Shown piece after piece: positions 14,267-22,888 of a stretch of DNA of 31,555 nt. The notes under the pieces are model-generated. The model was given only the letters and a program-made list of their open reading frames with translations, had not been told where the DNA came from and made no database searches. Each line of letters starts with the position of its first letter. Position 1 is the first letter of the stretch. A program made the position numbers and the translations under genes. The DNA is from CAZGZD01 sp964530005 (GTDB lineage: Bacteria > Patescibacteriota > Microgenomatia > UBA1406 > GWC2-37-13), in assembly GCA_964530005.1 (NCBI GenBank), contig CAZGZD010000011.1:1-31555 (forward strand). The letters are read 5' to 3'.

Positions 14267-15805
14267 TCATTTGATCAGAGTTTTTCCAGTCATCTGTGAT
14301 GGTACTTGAATATCCATAAGGTGAAGTATTGTCGGCGCAACATCAGACTGCTGCCCCGCGCGGAGCTGAATATTCCGATGATCTTCGTGGCCGGACACGA
14401 GGATAAAATACACCGGATTGTGAGAGTGCGACGGTTTGGGGCGACCATCAGGATATAGGCTATCCTCAGCATTTCCGTGATCTGCTGTAAGAATCACAAT
14501 GTAGTCATTTTCAAGAGCAACAGAGACAAGCCGCCCAATAGCTGTATCCACAGTCTCACAAGCCTCAATAATCGCTTCTTTTACACCTGAGTGACCTACA
14601 AGATCAAGGTTTGCGAAGTTGATAAGAATAAAGTCATACACTCCACGTGCAATCTGTTCTTCTGCTTTTTCTGTAATATCTTCAGCCGACATCTTGGGCT
14701 CAGAATCATAAGACGCTACTTTGGCACTCGGGACTAAAATTCTGTCTTCTCCCTTAAAAGGAGTCTCTATCTGTGAATTGAAGAAAAATGTAACGTGAGC
14801 GTACTTTTCGGTCTCGGCAATTTTGAGTTTTTTTAAGTTGTGCGTAGCGAGTGTCTCGGTAAGGTGGTGAGGCACTTTTTCCTGCTCAAAGATGGCCACT
14901 CTTTCTAATGCCTTGTCATACGGCACCATTGTCAAAAATGTGATATCTGGTCTATTGGAGCGAGTAAAGGAATCGAATGCTTCATCAAGAAGAGCGTGGG
15001 ACAGTTGACGCGGTCTATCTGTCCGAAAGTTGAAAAATAAAGCAGTGTCGCCATCTTTAATTCTTCCAATTGGCTGACCATCTGCGTCAACAATACTCAT
15101 GGGACTTATATAGTAGTCTGTCTTGTCACCACGCGCATATGCTTTTTCGACTGCTTCCTCAGGACTACTCGCATGTTCTCCAACTCCATCTATGAGTGAA
15201 TCATACGCCGCCTGTGTTCTATCCCAATTGTTGTCACGATCCATGGCAAAATATCGCCCACAGACTGTCGCAATTTTTCCAATCCCCACGTCTTTAATCT
15301 TTTTAATATATTCGAGGGCAGACTTTTCCGCAACATCCCGCCCGTCAGCGATAAAGTGTATAAATATATTTTTGATTCCGTGACGATTGGCCAGATCCAA
15401 GGTGGCTATAAGATGATCTATATGGGCATGTACCCCAGCGTCCGAGCAGAGGCCGATAAGATGTAAGCTTGATCCCTGCTTTTTGACATTTTCCAGTGCA
15501 GTTGTGAGCTTCTTGTTTGTAAAAAATTCTCCGCTTTTAATTGCACGGTTAATACGCTCGTATGCCTGCCACACTACACGCCCCGCCCCAATATGAAGGT
15601 GCCCGACCTCAGAGTTACCCTGAGTGCCTTCCGGAAGTCCCACCGCATTACCAGATGCTTTATTAAGCGTATATGGGTATTTCGATAAAAGGCTATCTAT
15701 GACTGGAGTATTGGCCGCCTCTACAAAATTTCCAGGACCTGCAGGTGCATATCCCCACCCATCAATCACGACAAGTACGACTTTGTGTTTTGGAACTGTA
15801 GCCAT
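14267..15805 (-). CDS. gpmI: 2,3-bisphosphoglycerate-independent phosphoglycerate mutase
   Basis: A 512-aa protein, full length for this enzyme. It interconverts 3- and 2-phosphoglycerate in glycolysis, using two Mn ions. Visible motifs: VVIDGWGYAP (metal Asp), 'GNSEVGHLHIGAGR' with the catalytic Ser (residue ~65), 'HIHFIADGRDV'-type segment (IFIHFIADGRDVAEKSAL), 'GRYFAMDRDNNWDR', 'FFNFRTDRPRQLS', 'ILINFANLDLVGHSG' and 'ILTADHGNAE'. All metal-site Asp/His motifs are intact, so it should be active. A TGA TACAAT lies 9 nt before the start. Neighbours are an M24 peptidase upstream and ComM downstream, all minus strand and probably separate promoters. Confidence 0.97.
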   Translation of the reverse strand: MATVPKHKVVLVVIDGWGYAPAGPGNFVEAANTPVIDSLLSKYPYTLNKASGNAVGLPEGTQGNSEVGHLHIGAGRVVWQAYERINRAIKSGEFFTNKKLTTALENVKKQGSSLHLIGLCSDAGVHAHIDHLIATLDLANRHGIKNIFIHFIADGRDVAEKSALEYIKKIKDVGIGKIATVCGRYFAMDRDNNWDRTQAAYDSLIDGVGEHASSPEEAVEKAYARGDKTDYYISPMSIVDADGQPIGRIKDGDTALFFNFRTDRPRQLSHALLDEAFDSFTRSNRPDITFLTMVPYDKALERVAIFEQEKVPHHLTETLATHNLKKLKIAETEKYAHVTFFFNSQIETPFKGEDRILVPSAKVASYDSEPKMSAEDITEKAEEQIARGVYDFILINFANLDLVGHSGVKEAIIEACETVDTAIGRLVSVALENDYIVILTADHGNAEDSLYPDGRPKPSHSHNPVYFILVSGHEDHRNIQLRAGQQSDVAPTILHLMDIQVPSQMTGKTLIK

Positions 15806-15826
15806 GTGCGATATATTGTATCAGAA

Positions 15827-16912
15827 TCAAAGGCAGATGAGATTTTTGGGAAATTGAGTCAATACTCCTATATCTCCACTCTTATTCACATATACCATAT
15901 CCTCAATCCGCATCCCATATTTGCTCGGAATATATACTCCCGGCTCAATGGTAAACACCTGCCCTGCATTTATCCTATCTTTGGAATTTGAAGATATATG
16001 GGGTCCTTCGTGAACCTCAAGGCCCACTCCGTGTCCTGTGGAATGGGCAAAATCAGGAAGAACGCATTCTTTCATCCTTGCTCGGCAATACACATCAATA
16101 TCTTTCGTATTTTTAAGATTCTGCATTGAATCTATTGTTGCGCTCTGTGCTTTTCTTAATGAATCGTATGTCTTTTGAATCTCGGTTGGTGGCTTACCGT
16201 AAAAAAACATACGAGTCGTGTCTGAGCAATAATCGTCTACTCGTACTCCGTAGTCGATAAGGATAAGGGTGTTTTTCGTTAGCTTAACCGTTGTCTTTTT
16301 ACTATTGTGATGGGGTGATGCAGCATTCGCACCAAATGCCACTATTGGAGCAAATGATGGCGCGTAACCCTTTTGCCTGAACCAATCTTCAATGCGATAT
16401 GCAATCTCGCCTTCTGTCTGCCCCACATTAATAGTCTTTATTATTTCTTCAAGACATTGATCCGCAACAGTCGCCGCTTTTTTGAGTTTTTGAATTTCCT
16501 CTGCGCTTTTTATCTCACGTAGATTCTCAACAAGTTTCTCTGTTTCAATAAGCTTAATCCCCTTAAGTTTCTCCTGCAAATGTTCAAGCTCTGCTACTTT
16601 CAAATCCTGAGACTCAAAACCCAGTTGCTGAATTTTTTCCTTTTTACAAATATCTATCAAGTGATCGCTCAGCCGCTTATCTTGAGAGATAAGACGAGGA
16701 GTAAAGCTTTTTTTATATTTTTTCGCATCCTCTATGTTGCGCCCATCAACAAACACATAGAGATTCTTATTTGTCACCAAAGTCCACACTTCTCGCTCTT
16801 CCGGCCGCCCTGCTATATATTCTGTGAGGTATAAAATATTGTAGAAATTCGTGACAAAAAGCGCATCAATTTCCTTACTTTTGAGCGAATTCTGAATTTT
16901 TGCAAGACTCAT
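15827..16912 (-). CDS. M24 family aminopeptidase (Xaa-Pro aminopeptidase/prolidase-like)
   Basis: A 361-aa protein with an N-terminal creatinase-like domain (residues 1-125) and a C-terminal pita-bread domain. The metal ligands can be read: 'ILIDYGVRVDDYCSDTTR' (two Asp), 'HSTGHGVGLEVHEGP' (His), 'FTIEPGVY' (Glu) and 'YGMRIEDMVYV' (Glu). This is the complete M24B set, so it should be an active dimetal peptidase acting on Xaa-Pro peptides in the cytoplasm. TATACT ends 6 nt before the ATG, predicting a leaderless mRNA. The stop lies 21 nt before the gpmI start. Confidence 0.93.
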   Translation of the reverse strand: MSLAKIQNSLKSKEIDALFVTNFYNILYLTEYIAGRPEEREVWTLVTNKNLYVFVDGRNIEDAKKYKKSFTPRLISQDKRLSDHLIDICKKEKIQQLGFESQDLKVAELEHLQEKLKGIKLIETEKLVENLREIKSAEEIQKLKKAATVADQCLEEIIKTINVGQTEGEIAYRIEDWFRQKGYAPSFAPIVAFGANAASPHHNSKKTTVKLTKNTLILIDYGVRVDDYCSDTTRMFFYGKPPTEIQKTYDSLRKAQSATIDSMQNLKNTKDIDVYCRARMKECVLPDFAHSTGHGVGLEVHEGPHISSNSKDRINAGQVFTIEPGVYIPSKYGMRIEDMVYVNKSGDIGVLTQFPKNLICL

Positions 16913-16918
16913 GTGGCT

Positions 16919-16924
16919 AGTATA
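16919..16924 (-). promoter_or_regulatory. -10 of M24 peptidase gene, leaderless type
   Basis: Minus-strand TATACT ends 6 nt before the ATG at 16912. Confidence 0.6.
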
Positions 16925-16973
16925 GCTGAAAACTACATTATGAGAGAAACTCGTGTTTATTTCTTAAGTGTCT

Positions 16974-18458
16974 TTACCATTCAATGGGAATTTGTTTGGG
17001 ATTTTTTTTCTGATATAGCAATTCACTTATGTCTTCCAACTCTTTTTCTGTATGTTTTTTCACATCATCTCTTCGTAGCCACTCAGTTGGTGATTTGAAA
17101 AAGCTCTTCCATTTTTCACCAGTTGCCATCCATTGCAATAGCTCATCAAGACCTGGATAGTCATCCGACTCAGGCGAAAGCGCAAAGCTATCTGCAAGTG
17201 TGGCGCGAAGAGTGCTCCCTTTGCCCGATCCACTTGCACGCACATCCACCTTTGCTTTATATTTAAAAAGTACTCGTTGCATGATACGACTTCCTTCTCG
17301 GGCTGTCCTGAGTTTGAAGTGTTTCTGAAATCTTGGTTTTTTCTCGGCGATAGCCTTCTCAATAATAACCGATGAGACCTTATCAAGAAACTCATCCAAA
17401 AATCCGCCAAATGCTGTTTTTCCTTCTTTGCTCATTCCAGCAATCCAACCATCCAAAGCATCAAGTATCCATGCCGCTCCGTGGACTACCTGGGCGGCTC
17501 TTTTATGATCTCGTTTGTACAGCTCAGCAGCTACCACATTCAGAAGCACACGACCCACCGACATAGTATTGGCCACCGCACGGCCATGATCATACATAAA
17601 CTTATTAAACGGCTGAATAAATTTTTGTGGCAGGCCTTCCACATTTTGGTAAAAGTCACGAATTTCATCAACGGCTGGGGCATACCACATATCAGGAATT
17701 GCATTTTCTACCTCATCAGGAAGAATGACCATTGGAGCTCCGTATCCTGAGATTTTGTCGGATCGCTTATACATAAACTCAAGTGAAAGTTTGTCCGGGT
17801 CCCAATTTGGAGACATTGTATCTGTGATATGTTCTTCTCGCGACTCAGCCGGCAGATTGTGTAAAATTCTTGCAGCTTCACTTATTGGCGGACCATCTTC
17901 ACGCTCCGGAAAAAGACTATCAATCTGTCGCGCGACCTCTTCTCCAGGACGACGAATCTTTCTATCAAGTAGAAGATCTGCCTCTCCAAATCTTCTCACC
18001 CATACCGACTGAATACCAGCAAAATTGGCAGCACGAATGTCGGCCGTAAGTTTATCACCTACCATAAGTGCCTTATCTGCTGATATATCAAAATGCTGAA
18101 GAGCCTTAAGAAGCATGCGAGAGCTTGGTTTGCGATCTTCTTGCCCCTCAGGTGTAAAGACAATATCCGCACCTATCTGCTCAGCCCACCAGGCAAGTTT
18201 TAGAAAAGATTCCTCATCTGTGGGAGCCTTGTTTGAGATGATTGCAATATGTTCTATTCCCTGCAGTCTAGCTTTTTGTATCGCGCGGACTGCTGCAGGA
18301 TTCGGATCAATTCCATTGTGCCCTACAAATGTACCCTCAGCATCAAGAAGGAGCGTGTTGATCCCTTTTTTTGTAAATCTTGTAAAATCAATATCCTCAA
18401 GACTATGAACTTTAAGATTAGCTCGATATTGATCTAGAAAACGGAGATTTGGCGACAT
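16974..18458 (-). CDS. Fusion: HAD phosphatase (YqeG-like) plus CDP-alcohol phosphatidyltransferase-like domain
   Basis: A 494-aa protein from the ATG at 18458, chosen for its strong Shine-Dalgarno (AAGGAGGTGA); the frame is open further up but that stretch encodes the SD region itself. Residues ~30-180 are a HAD phosphatase: LLLDAEGT (D39, with Glu instead of the usual second Asp), IISN (S75), RKPS (K110), VGDKLTADI (D135, D140). Residues ~280-420 hold a CDP-alcohol phosphotransferase motif: D333-x2-D336-G337-x2-A340-G341-x9-G351-x3-D355-x3-D359, with Gly replacing the usual Arg and one extra spacer residue. The second domain is much less hydrophobic than a normal PgsA. If active, the pair would make and dephosphorylate phosphatidylglycerophosphate; degeneration or another substrate is also possible. 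Confidence 0.75.
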   Translation of the reverse strand: MSPNLRFLDQYRANLKVHSLEDIDFTRFTKKGINTLLLDAEGTFVGHNGIDPNPAAVRAIQKARLQGIEHIAIISNKAPTDEESFLKLAWWAEQIGADIVFTPEGQEDRKPSSRMLLKALQHFDISADKALMVGDKLTADIRAANFAGIQSVWVRRFGEADLLLDRKIRRPGEEVARQIDSLFPEREDGPPISEAARILHNLPAESREEHITDTMSPNWDPDKLSLEFMYKRSDKISGYGAPMVILPDEVENAIPDMWYAPAVDEIRDFYQNVEGLPQKFIQPFNKFMYDHGRAVANTMSVGRVLLNVVAAELYKRDHKRAAQVVHGAAWILDALDGWIAGMSKEGKTAFGGFLDEFLDKVSSVIIEKAIAEKKPRFQKHFKLRTAREGSRIMQRVLFKYKAKVDVRASGSGKGSTLRATLADSFALSPESDDYPGLDELLQWMATGEKWKSFFKSPTEWLRRDDVKKHTEKELEDISELLYQKKNPKQIPIEW

Positions 18459-18480
18459 TTCACCTCCTTCAGGAGGACGA
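18459..18480 (-). promoter_or_regulatory. Shine-Dalgarno inside a short hairpin
   Basis: Read on the minus strand, CCTCC-TGAA-GGAGG lies immediately upstream of the fusion gene's ATG. The GGAGG arm is the ribosome binding site and the CCTCC arm its exact complement, with a four-base loop. Folding would block ribosome binding, so translation may be tuned by unfolding or by an upstream translating ribosome. A candidate -10 (TATATA-like) lies about 50 nt upstream. Confidence 0.5.
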
Positions 18481-18577
18481 GGACCGGATTCAGTTAGAAA
18501 CATAGGATATATAATAAAATTAGGCAATATTATCTCATAGTAGTAGATAAATTACAAGAAGCGCCTCTCAGGATGGG

Positions 18578-19186
18578 CTATTTGCCTTTTTTATTGAGAT
18601 AGAAAGAGGTGCTCATGCCGAGAATTGAGCCGATGATAGGCCCGACGACATATGCTGTGGAGAAAGATTTGATTCCATAGGCTACTGCTGGATTGAGTAC
18701 TCCGTTAGCTCCAATTGATGCGATCGATATTCCAAGTAATAGTGAGCCTCCAACCACAAGTCCGGACAAACGCTCATGCACAGCTCCAGCTACCACCGCA
18801 GCTATACCAAATGCGAGGAAGAATGTACCTATTGCCTCAGCAAAAAATACCCGATACGTATCAGCTACCGCAAGAGCTGTCGGACTTATGATAAATGTGC
18901 GGCCAATATTGAGCGCGACAAATGCACCAAGAGCCTGTGCTACGATATACAAAATAGCCTCACGACTTACAATCTTTTTATTCACCCACAATCCAATTGT
19001 GACAGCTGGATTGATGTGGCATCCTGAAATGCTCCCCACTGTGTATACAAAAAGGCCAAGGGTAAGTGCGGCTACGGCCGGTGTGGGAATGGGGAAGTTG
19101 GGCGTATTAAGTGAAAAAGTGACGGCAAGAGTGAGAGCCAGAGTACCTATAAATTCGGCGAAATATGTTTTTATCTGTTCTTTCAT
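18578..19186 (-). CDS. Aquaporin/MIP family channel
   Basis: A 202-aa protein, start placed at the internal ATG giving MKEQIKTYFAEFIGTLALTL, which matches the family opening; the nine extra residues upstream do not. Both NPA boxes are intact: 'GCHINPAVTIGLWV' in the first half and 'GVLNPAVAYG' in the second, each after the expected helix, with the family 'AEAIGTFFLAF' repeat at the start of the second half. Six membrane helices plus two half-helices fit. It would pass water or small neutral solutes. The selectivity filter was not assigned, so aquaporin versus glycerol facilitator is open; the short length favours a water-type channel. It follows asd on the same strand after about 40 nt. Confidence 0.92.
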   Translation of the reverse strand: MKEQIKTYFAEFIGTLALTLAVTFSLNTPNFPIPTPAVAALTLGLFVYTVGSISGCHINPAVTIGLWVNKKIVSREAILYIVAQALGAFVALNIGRTFIISPTALAVADTYRVFFAEAIGTFFLAFGIAAVVAGAVHERLSGLVVGGSLLLGISIASIGANGVLNPAVAYGIKSFSTAYVVGPIIGSILGMSTSFYLNKKGK

Positions 19187-19225
19187 ATATGGTATGAAAT
19201 TACTATACCACAAAAATTCTGCTCG

Positions 19226-20308
19226 TCAAATATACTCCTTTGCGCTCAGGAGTTCAGCCATAAGTACAGCCCCTCCTGCTGCTCCAAGTATCGTATTGTG
19301 CGATAGACAGATGAACTTCCATCCCAGTACCGGATCTGGGCGAAGTCGACCTACCGAAACCGCCATGCCACGACCCAAATCTCGGTCCAGCCGGGTCTGC
19401 GGACGATCTGGCTCGTCGAAATACGTAATGAATCTATCAGGAGCCGAGGGAAGGTCGAGGTCTGCGATTGGACTCTGATAATTCGAAAGTGCAGCAATAA
19501 GCTCCTCTTGTGTTGGATTTTTCTCAAACTTCACTGATACTGAGGCCATATGACCATCTGCAACAGGCACTCGAGTACATGTCGCTGAGATTGTTGGGGT
19601 GGTCACATTCACTACCTTTCCGCCTTCAATATGCCCCCATATCTTAAGAGGCTCTGTCTCTGACTTCTCTTCTTCACCACCAATATATGGAATCACATTG
19701 TCCACGAGTTCTGGTGCCGAATCAAGAGTCCGCCCAGCCCCAGATATCGCCTGCAGCGTCGTAACGACAACCTGCTTAGGTCCAAACTCGCGCCACGCAG
19801 TAAGTGGCGGAACATAGGATTGAATGGAGCAATTGCACTTGACTACAATGAGTCCTGTACTCCATCCGTGCGCTTCGCGTTGCGCATCTATAAGCGCCAC
19901 GTGGTCTGGATTTACCTCAGGCATGATCATGGGCACATCTGGAGATGACCGGTGTGCGGAGTTGTTGGATACGACTGCGCAACCTGCCGCTGCATAGTCA
20001 TTTTCGAGCTTTTTTATATCTTCTTTTTCCATGTCTACTGCACAAAACACAAGTCGTACTTTTTGGGCAATTGCCGAGATATCTGAGGCATCTTGGACAA
20101 TAATATCTTTGACCACATCGGGTAATCGATCTGATATCTTCCACTTATTGGCGACTGCTTCTCCATACATTTGCCCAGCAGACCGATTTGACGCCGCAAG
20201 TACCTTGATTTCAAACCATGGATGATCCACTAAAAGCGTTACAAAACGCTGGCCGACCATGCCGGTTGCGCCGATTATCCCAACTGGTATCTTTTCTTTT
20301 TGTATCAT
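19226..20308 (-). CDS. asd: Aspartate-semialdehyde dehydrogenase (archaeal/fungal-type)
   Basis: A 360-aa enzyme that reduces aspartyl phosphate to aspartate semialdehyde with NADPH. N-terminal GIIGATGMVGQRFV is the dinucleotide-binding motif; 'VVKCNCSIQSY' holds the catalytic Cys (C160), 'ISGAGR' the phosphate loop, and 'RVPVADGHMASVSV' the active-site Arg/His region. Length and 'HRSSPDVPMIMPEVNPDH' favour the archaeal/fungal subtype rather than the E. coli type. The start is the ATG only 4 nt after the aspartokinase/homoserine dehydrogenase stop, so translation is probably coupled; the longer open frame would overlap that gene. Product feeds the fused homoserine dehydrogenase next door. Confidence 0.94.
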   Translation of the reverse strand: MIQKEKIPVGIIGATGMVGQRFVTLLVDHPWFEIKVLAASNRSAGQMYGEAVANKWKISDRLPDVVKDIIVQDASDISAIAQKVRLVFCAVDMEKEDIKKLENDYAAAGCAVVSNNSAHRSSPDVPMIMPEVNPDHVALIDAQREAHGWSTGLIVVKCNCSIQSYVPPLTAWREFGPKQVVVTTLQAISGAGRTLDSAPELVDNVIPYIGGEEEKSETEPLKIWGHIEGGKVVNVTTPTISATCTRVPVADGHMASVSVKFEKNPTQEELIAALSNYQSPIADLDLPSAPDRFITYFDEPDRPQTRLDRDLGRGMAVSVGRLRPDPVLGWKFICLSHNTILGAAGGAVLMAELLSAKEYI

Positions 20309-20312
20309 AGCC

Positions 20313-22775
20313 TTATGTGACAAAGTAATCTGCAATTCTAAGTATATCAGCAAATACTCCACCAGCCGTCACATCCGCACCTGCTCCAGGTCCTTTTATA
20401 ACAAGTGGGAGCTCACTATATCTTTGTGTCGTAAATGCAAATATATTATCTGCCCCTTTTACTGAATAGAAAGGATTGTCTGCCCCCACTTCAATAAGCT
20501 TGACATACGCTTTTGGATTTTTTCCACGCATATCAAGTGTCGCAACGTAGCGAAGACTTCGACCGGCATCCGCGGCGCGCTTAGCCAGCGATTCAAACTC
20601 GGCGTCATGCTCCTTAAGAAGCTTAAAAAACTCTTCCGTGGTCTTAGCCGATCGTGCATCTTGTGGAATAAGATTCTGTACGACAATGTCTGATATCTCG
20701 AATCGAAGCCCAAGCTCCCTGGCAAGAATAAGAAGCTTTCTCGCAACATCCATACCATTTAGATCGTCGCGGGGATCAGGCTCTGTATATCCTTTTTTTC
20801 TTGCGTCGGCTACAGTTGATGAAAAAGATACTCCAGTTCCAAAATTATTGAATATATAGCTTAAAGAGCCTGAAAATATCCCCTGAATCAAAAGTATCAG
20901 ATCACCTGTTGCCTGTAGGTCTCGCAATGTACTTATAGTCGGAAGCCCAGCACCTGCTGTGGTCTCATACAGATATCTACCCCGTGAGCTATGGGCTGCT
21001 TGCTGCAAAGCTTGATATTTTTTGTAATCCTGAGTATTTGCCTTTTTATTGGGTGTCACAATTGAGATATTGTGCCCAAGGATCTGAGGATAAAAAGGAG
21101 CAAGTGACTCTGAGGCTGTACAATCGACAAATATACTGTGAGGTAGATCAAGTCGGCTTATACTTTCGACATACTCTTTCAATTCAGTCTTCATCCCTCG
21201 ACCTTTAAGTTCACCCTCCCAAGAAGCAGACAATATACCTCGATGATCGACAAGCATCTTCCTTGAATTTGCTACTCCGACAACTCGAATATCAATACCT
21301 CGCTCTTTTTTGAGCGACTGGCTTTTCTGATGAATCTGTCTCATGAGTGTTGATCCAATGAGCCCTGTACCAACAATAAAAAGATGTACAGTATTTTCCA
21401 TATAAAAGAATGCTCCGTGTACATACGTTACGGCTTTTTCCAGATCGCGCTCTGCAACGACCGCCGATATCACTCGCTCAGAAGATCCTTGTGCGATGGC
21501 TGCAATATTGATACCGCCTCGGCCAAGCACAGAGAAAAATCGCCCAGCAATTCCCGGGATACTTCGCATACCATCTCCAACTGCTGCAATGAGTCCATAT
21601 TCTTGCTCCGCATGAATTTGATTTACCAAGCCATGCTTAATCTCAGTCACAAATTCTTTAGATAAGCTATCCACTGCACGGTCAGTGTCTTCTCGATTTA
21701 TCACCAAACAAAGAGTGTTTTCACTTGATGCTTGCGTGACAAGAAGTATTGGTACTTCGGCTACCTCAAGTGCCCCAAAAGCACGAGACGCTGGAGACGC
21801 GACCAGATCCATATCTGCCCCAGTTAGTCGAACAATAGTCACTTTCGCAACTGATGAAATTACCTTCATAAGATCTTTGTGTGAAGATTCAGATGAGATT
21901 GTCGTACCTGGGTGCTTTGGATTATTGGTATTTTTTATGATGAGTGGGATAGCCGCGCGCATAAGGGGGGTGATTGTCTCGGAATGTAACACTTTTGCTC
22001 CAAAATGCGACATCTCAAGCGCTTCCTTGTACGACATCTCAGTTATCGAAAAAGCTGTGGGCACTATATTCGGATCTGCACTCATCACTCCATCTACATC
22101 TGTCCATATCTCGACACTTGACGCGTCAATTGCTGCGGCCAATATCCCGGCAGTATAGTCTGATCCACTGCGTCCCAAAGTCGTGGTTGTACCACTTGTG
22201 TCTGCCGCGATAAAGCCAGTTATGACTTTAAGCTTTTTGGGGTTTTTTGAAAATGCAGCGTTTATAAGTTTGTTTGTTTGGGCAAAGTCAACCCGCGCAC
22301 GACCTGCTTTTTTTTCTGTCCGGATAATCTCACGGGCATCCACATACTGTGAATCTATACTGCGATCGATAAAAATTGCAGAAATTATGGTGGCTGACAA
22401 CCTCTCCCCAAAGCTCAAAATGGCATCATGCGCTGTCTCTGTGAGGCGCCGATTTATAGATACCTCTTCCAAATTTTTCTCCAGTTGACCCAAGAGAATC
22501 TCTATTTGTTTTTTTGTCTCAGTTTGTCGTTTCTTTGATTTTATAAGGCTCGGAATTTGACCCGCGTGACGTTCTGATAAAACCTTAAAATCATCCTGCC
22601 ACTTATTATTTTTTGCAGCTTTTTCAGCAAGTTCAAAAAGTGCATTGGTCACACCAGCAAATGCAGAGATCACAACCGCTGCAACTTCATCCTTTTGTGG
22701 CATCACAATAGACAAGACCTTTTCAATCTGTGCAGGCGTAGCCAACGATGTCCCACCAAATTTAAGCACTTTCAT
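20313..22775 (-). CDS. thrA: Bifunctional aspartokinase / homoserine dehydrogenase
   Basis: An 820-aa fusion, ThrA/MetL-like. Aspartokinase part: MKVLKFGGTSLATPAQI at the N-terminus, 'ILSFGERLSATII', 'TTTLGRSGSDYTAGILAAAI' and 'VWTDVDGVMSADPNIVP', then ACT-type regulatory segments at about 300-450 ('VTIVRLTGADMD', 'YGLIAAVGDGMRSIPGIAGRFF'). Homoserine dehydrogenase part from about residue 460: 'LFIVGTGLIGSTLMRQI' (NAD(P) site), 'VTPNKKANT', 'YETTAGAGLPTISTLRDLQATGD', 'GYTEPDPRDDLNGMDVARKLLILARE' with the catalytic Lys/Asp. All key motifs look intact. With Asd it gives the full aspartate-to-homoserine route; no homoserine kinase or lysine-branch gene is nearby. TATAAT lies 14 nt before the start. 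The ACT segments suggest amino-acid feedback. Confidence 0.96.
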   Translation of the reverse strand: MKVLKFGGTSLATPAQIEKVLSIVMPQKDEVAAVVISAFAGVTNALFELAEKAAKNNKWQDDFKVLSERHAGQIPSLIKSKKRQTETKKQIEILLGQLEKNLEEVSINRRLTETAHDAILSFGERLSATIISAIFIDRSIDSQYVDAREIIRTEKKAGRARVDFAQTNKLINAAFSKNPKKLKVITGFIAADTSGTTTTLGRSGSDYTAGILAAAIDASSVEIWTDVDGVMSADPNIVPTAFSITEMSYKEALEMSHFGAKVLHSETITPLMRAAIPLIIKNTNNPKHPGTTISSESSHKDLMKVISSVAKVTIVRLTGADMDLVASPASRAFGALEVAEVPILLVTQASSENTLCLVINREDTDRAVDSLSKEFVTEIKHGLVNQIHAEQEYGLIAAVGDGMRSIPGIAGRFFSVLGRGGINIAAIAQGSSERVISAVVAERDLEKAVTYVHGAFFYMENTVHLFIVGTGLIGSTLMRQIHQKSQSLKKERGIDIRVVGVANSRKMLVDHRGILSASWEGELKGRGMKTELKEYVESISRLDLPHSIFVDCTASESLAPFYPQILGHNISIVTPNKKANTQDYKKYQALQQAAHSSRGRYLYETTAGAGLPTISTLRDLQATGDLILLIQGIFSGSLSYIFNNFGTGVSFSSTVADARKKGYTEPDPRDDLNGMDVARKLLILARELGLRFEISDIVVQNLIPQDARSAKTTEEFFKLLKEHDAEFESLAKRAADAGRSLRYVATLDMRGKNPKAYVKLIEVGADNPFYSVKGADNIFAFTTQRYSELPLVIKGPGAGADVTAGGVFADILRIADYFVT

Positions 22776-22841
22776 ACTAATATGGGTTTATTATACAGCC
22801 TCGACGGGCAATCTAAATCTGATCATATAAACTCACACATC

Positions 22842-22871
22842 TTGACAAGAAGTGCTGCCAGGTGCTAAAGT
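22842..22871 (+). promoter_or_regulatory. Promoter of the exported CPDGS-tail protein
   Basis: TTGACA (22842-22847) and TAAAGT (22866-22871) with an 18-nt spacer. The predicted transcript begins near 22879, leaving about ten leader bases before the ATG at 22889. It faces away from the thrA promoter. Confidence 0.55.
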
Positions 22872-22888
22872 AAGTCAACTCATTCATT

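Noticed and set aside
18693..19478. 261-aa open frame on the plus strand
   Set aside because: It lies opposite the aquaporin and asd genes, both with clear family motifs, and its composition (Ser/Arg/Pro-rich, no motif) is that of an antisense shadow.
21685..22158. 157-aa open frame on the plus strand
   Set aside because: Antisense to the aspartokinase domain, which is intact.
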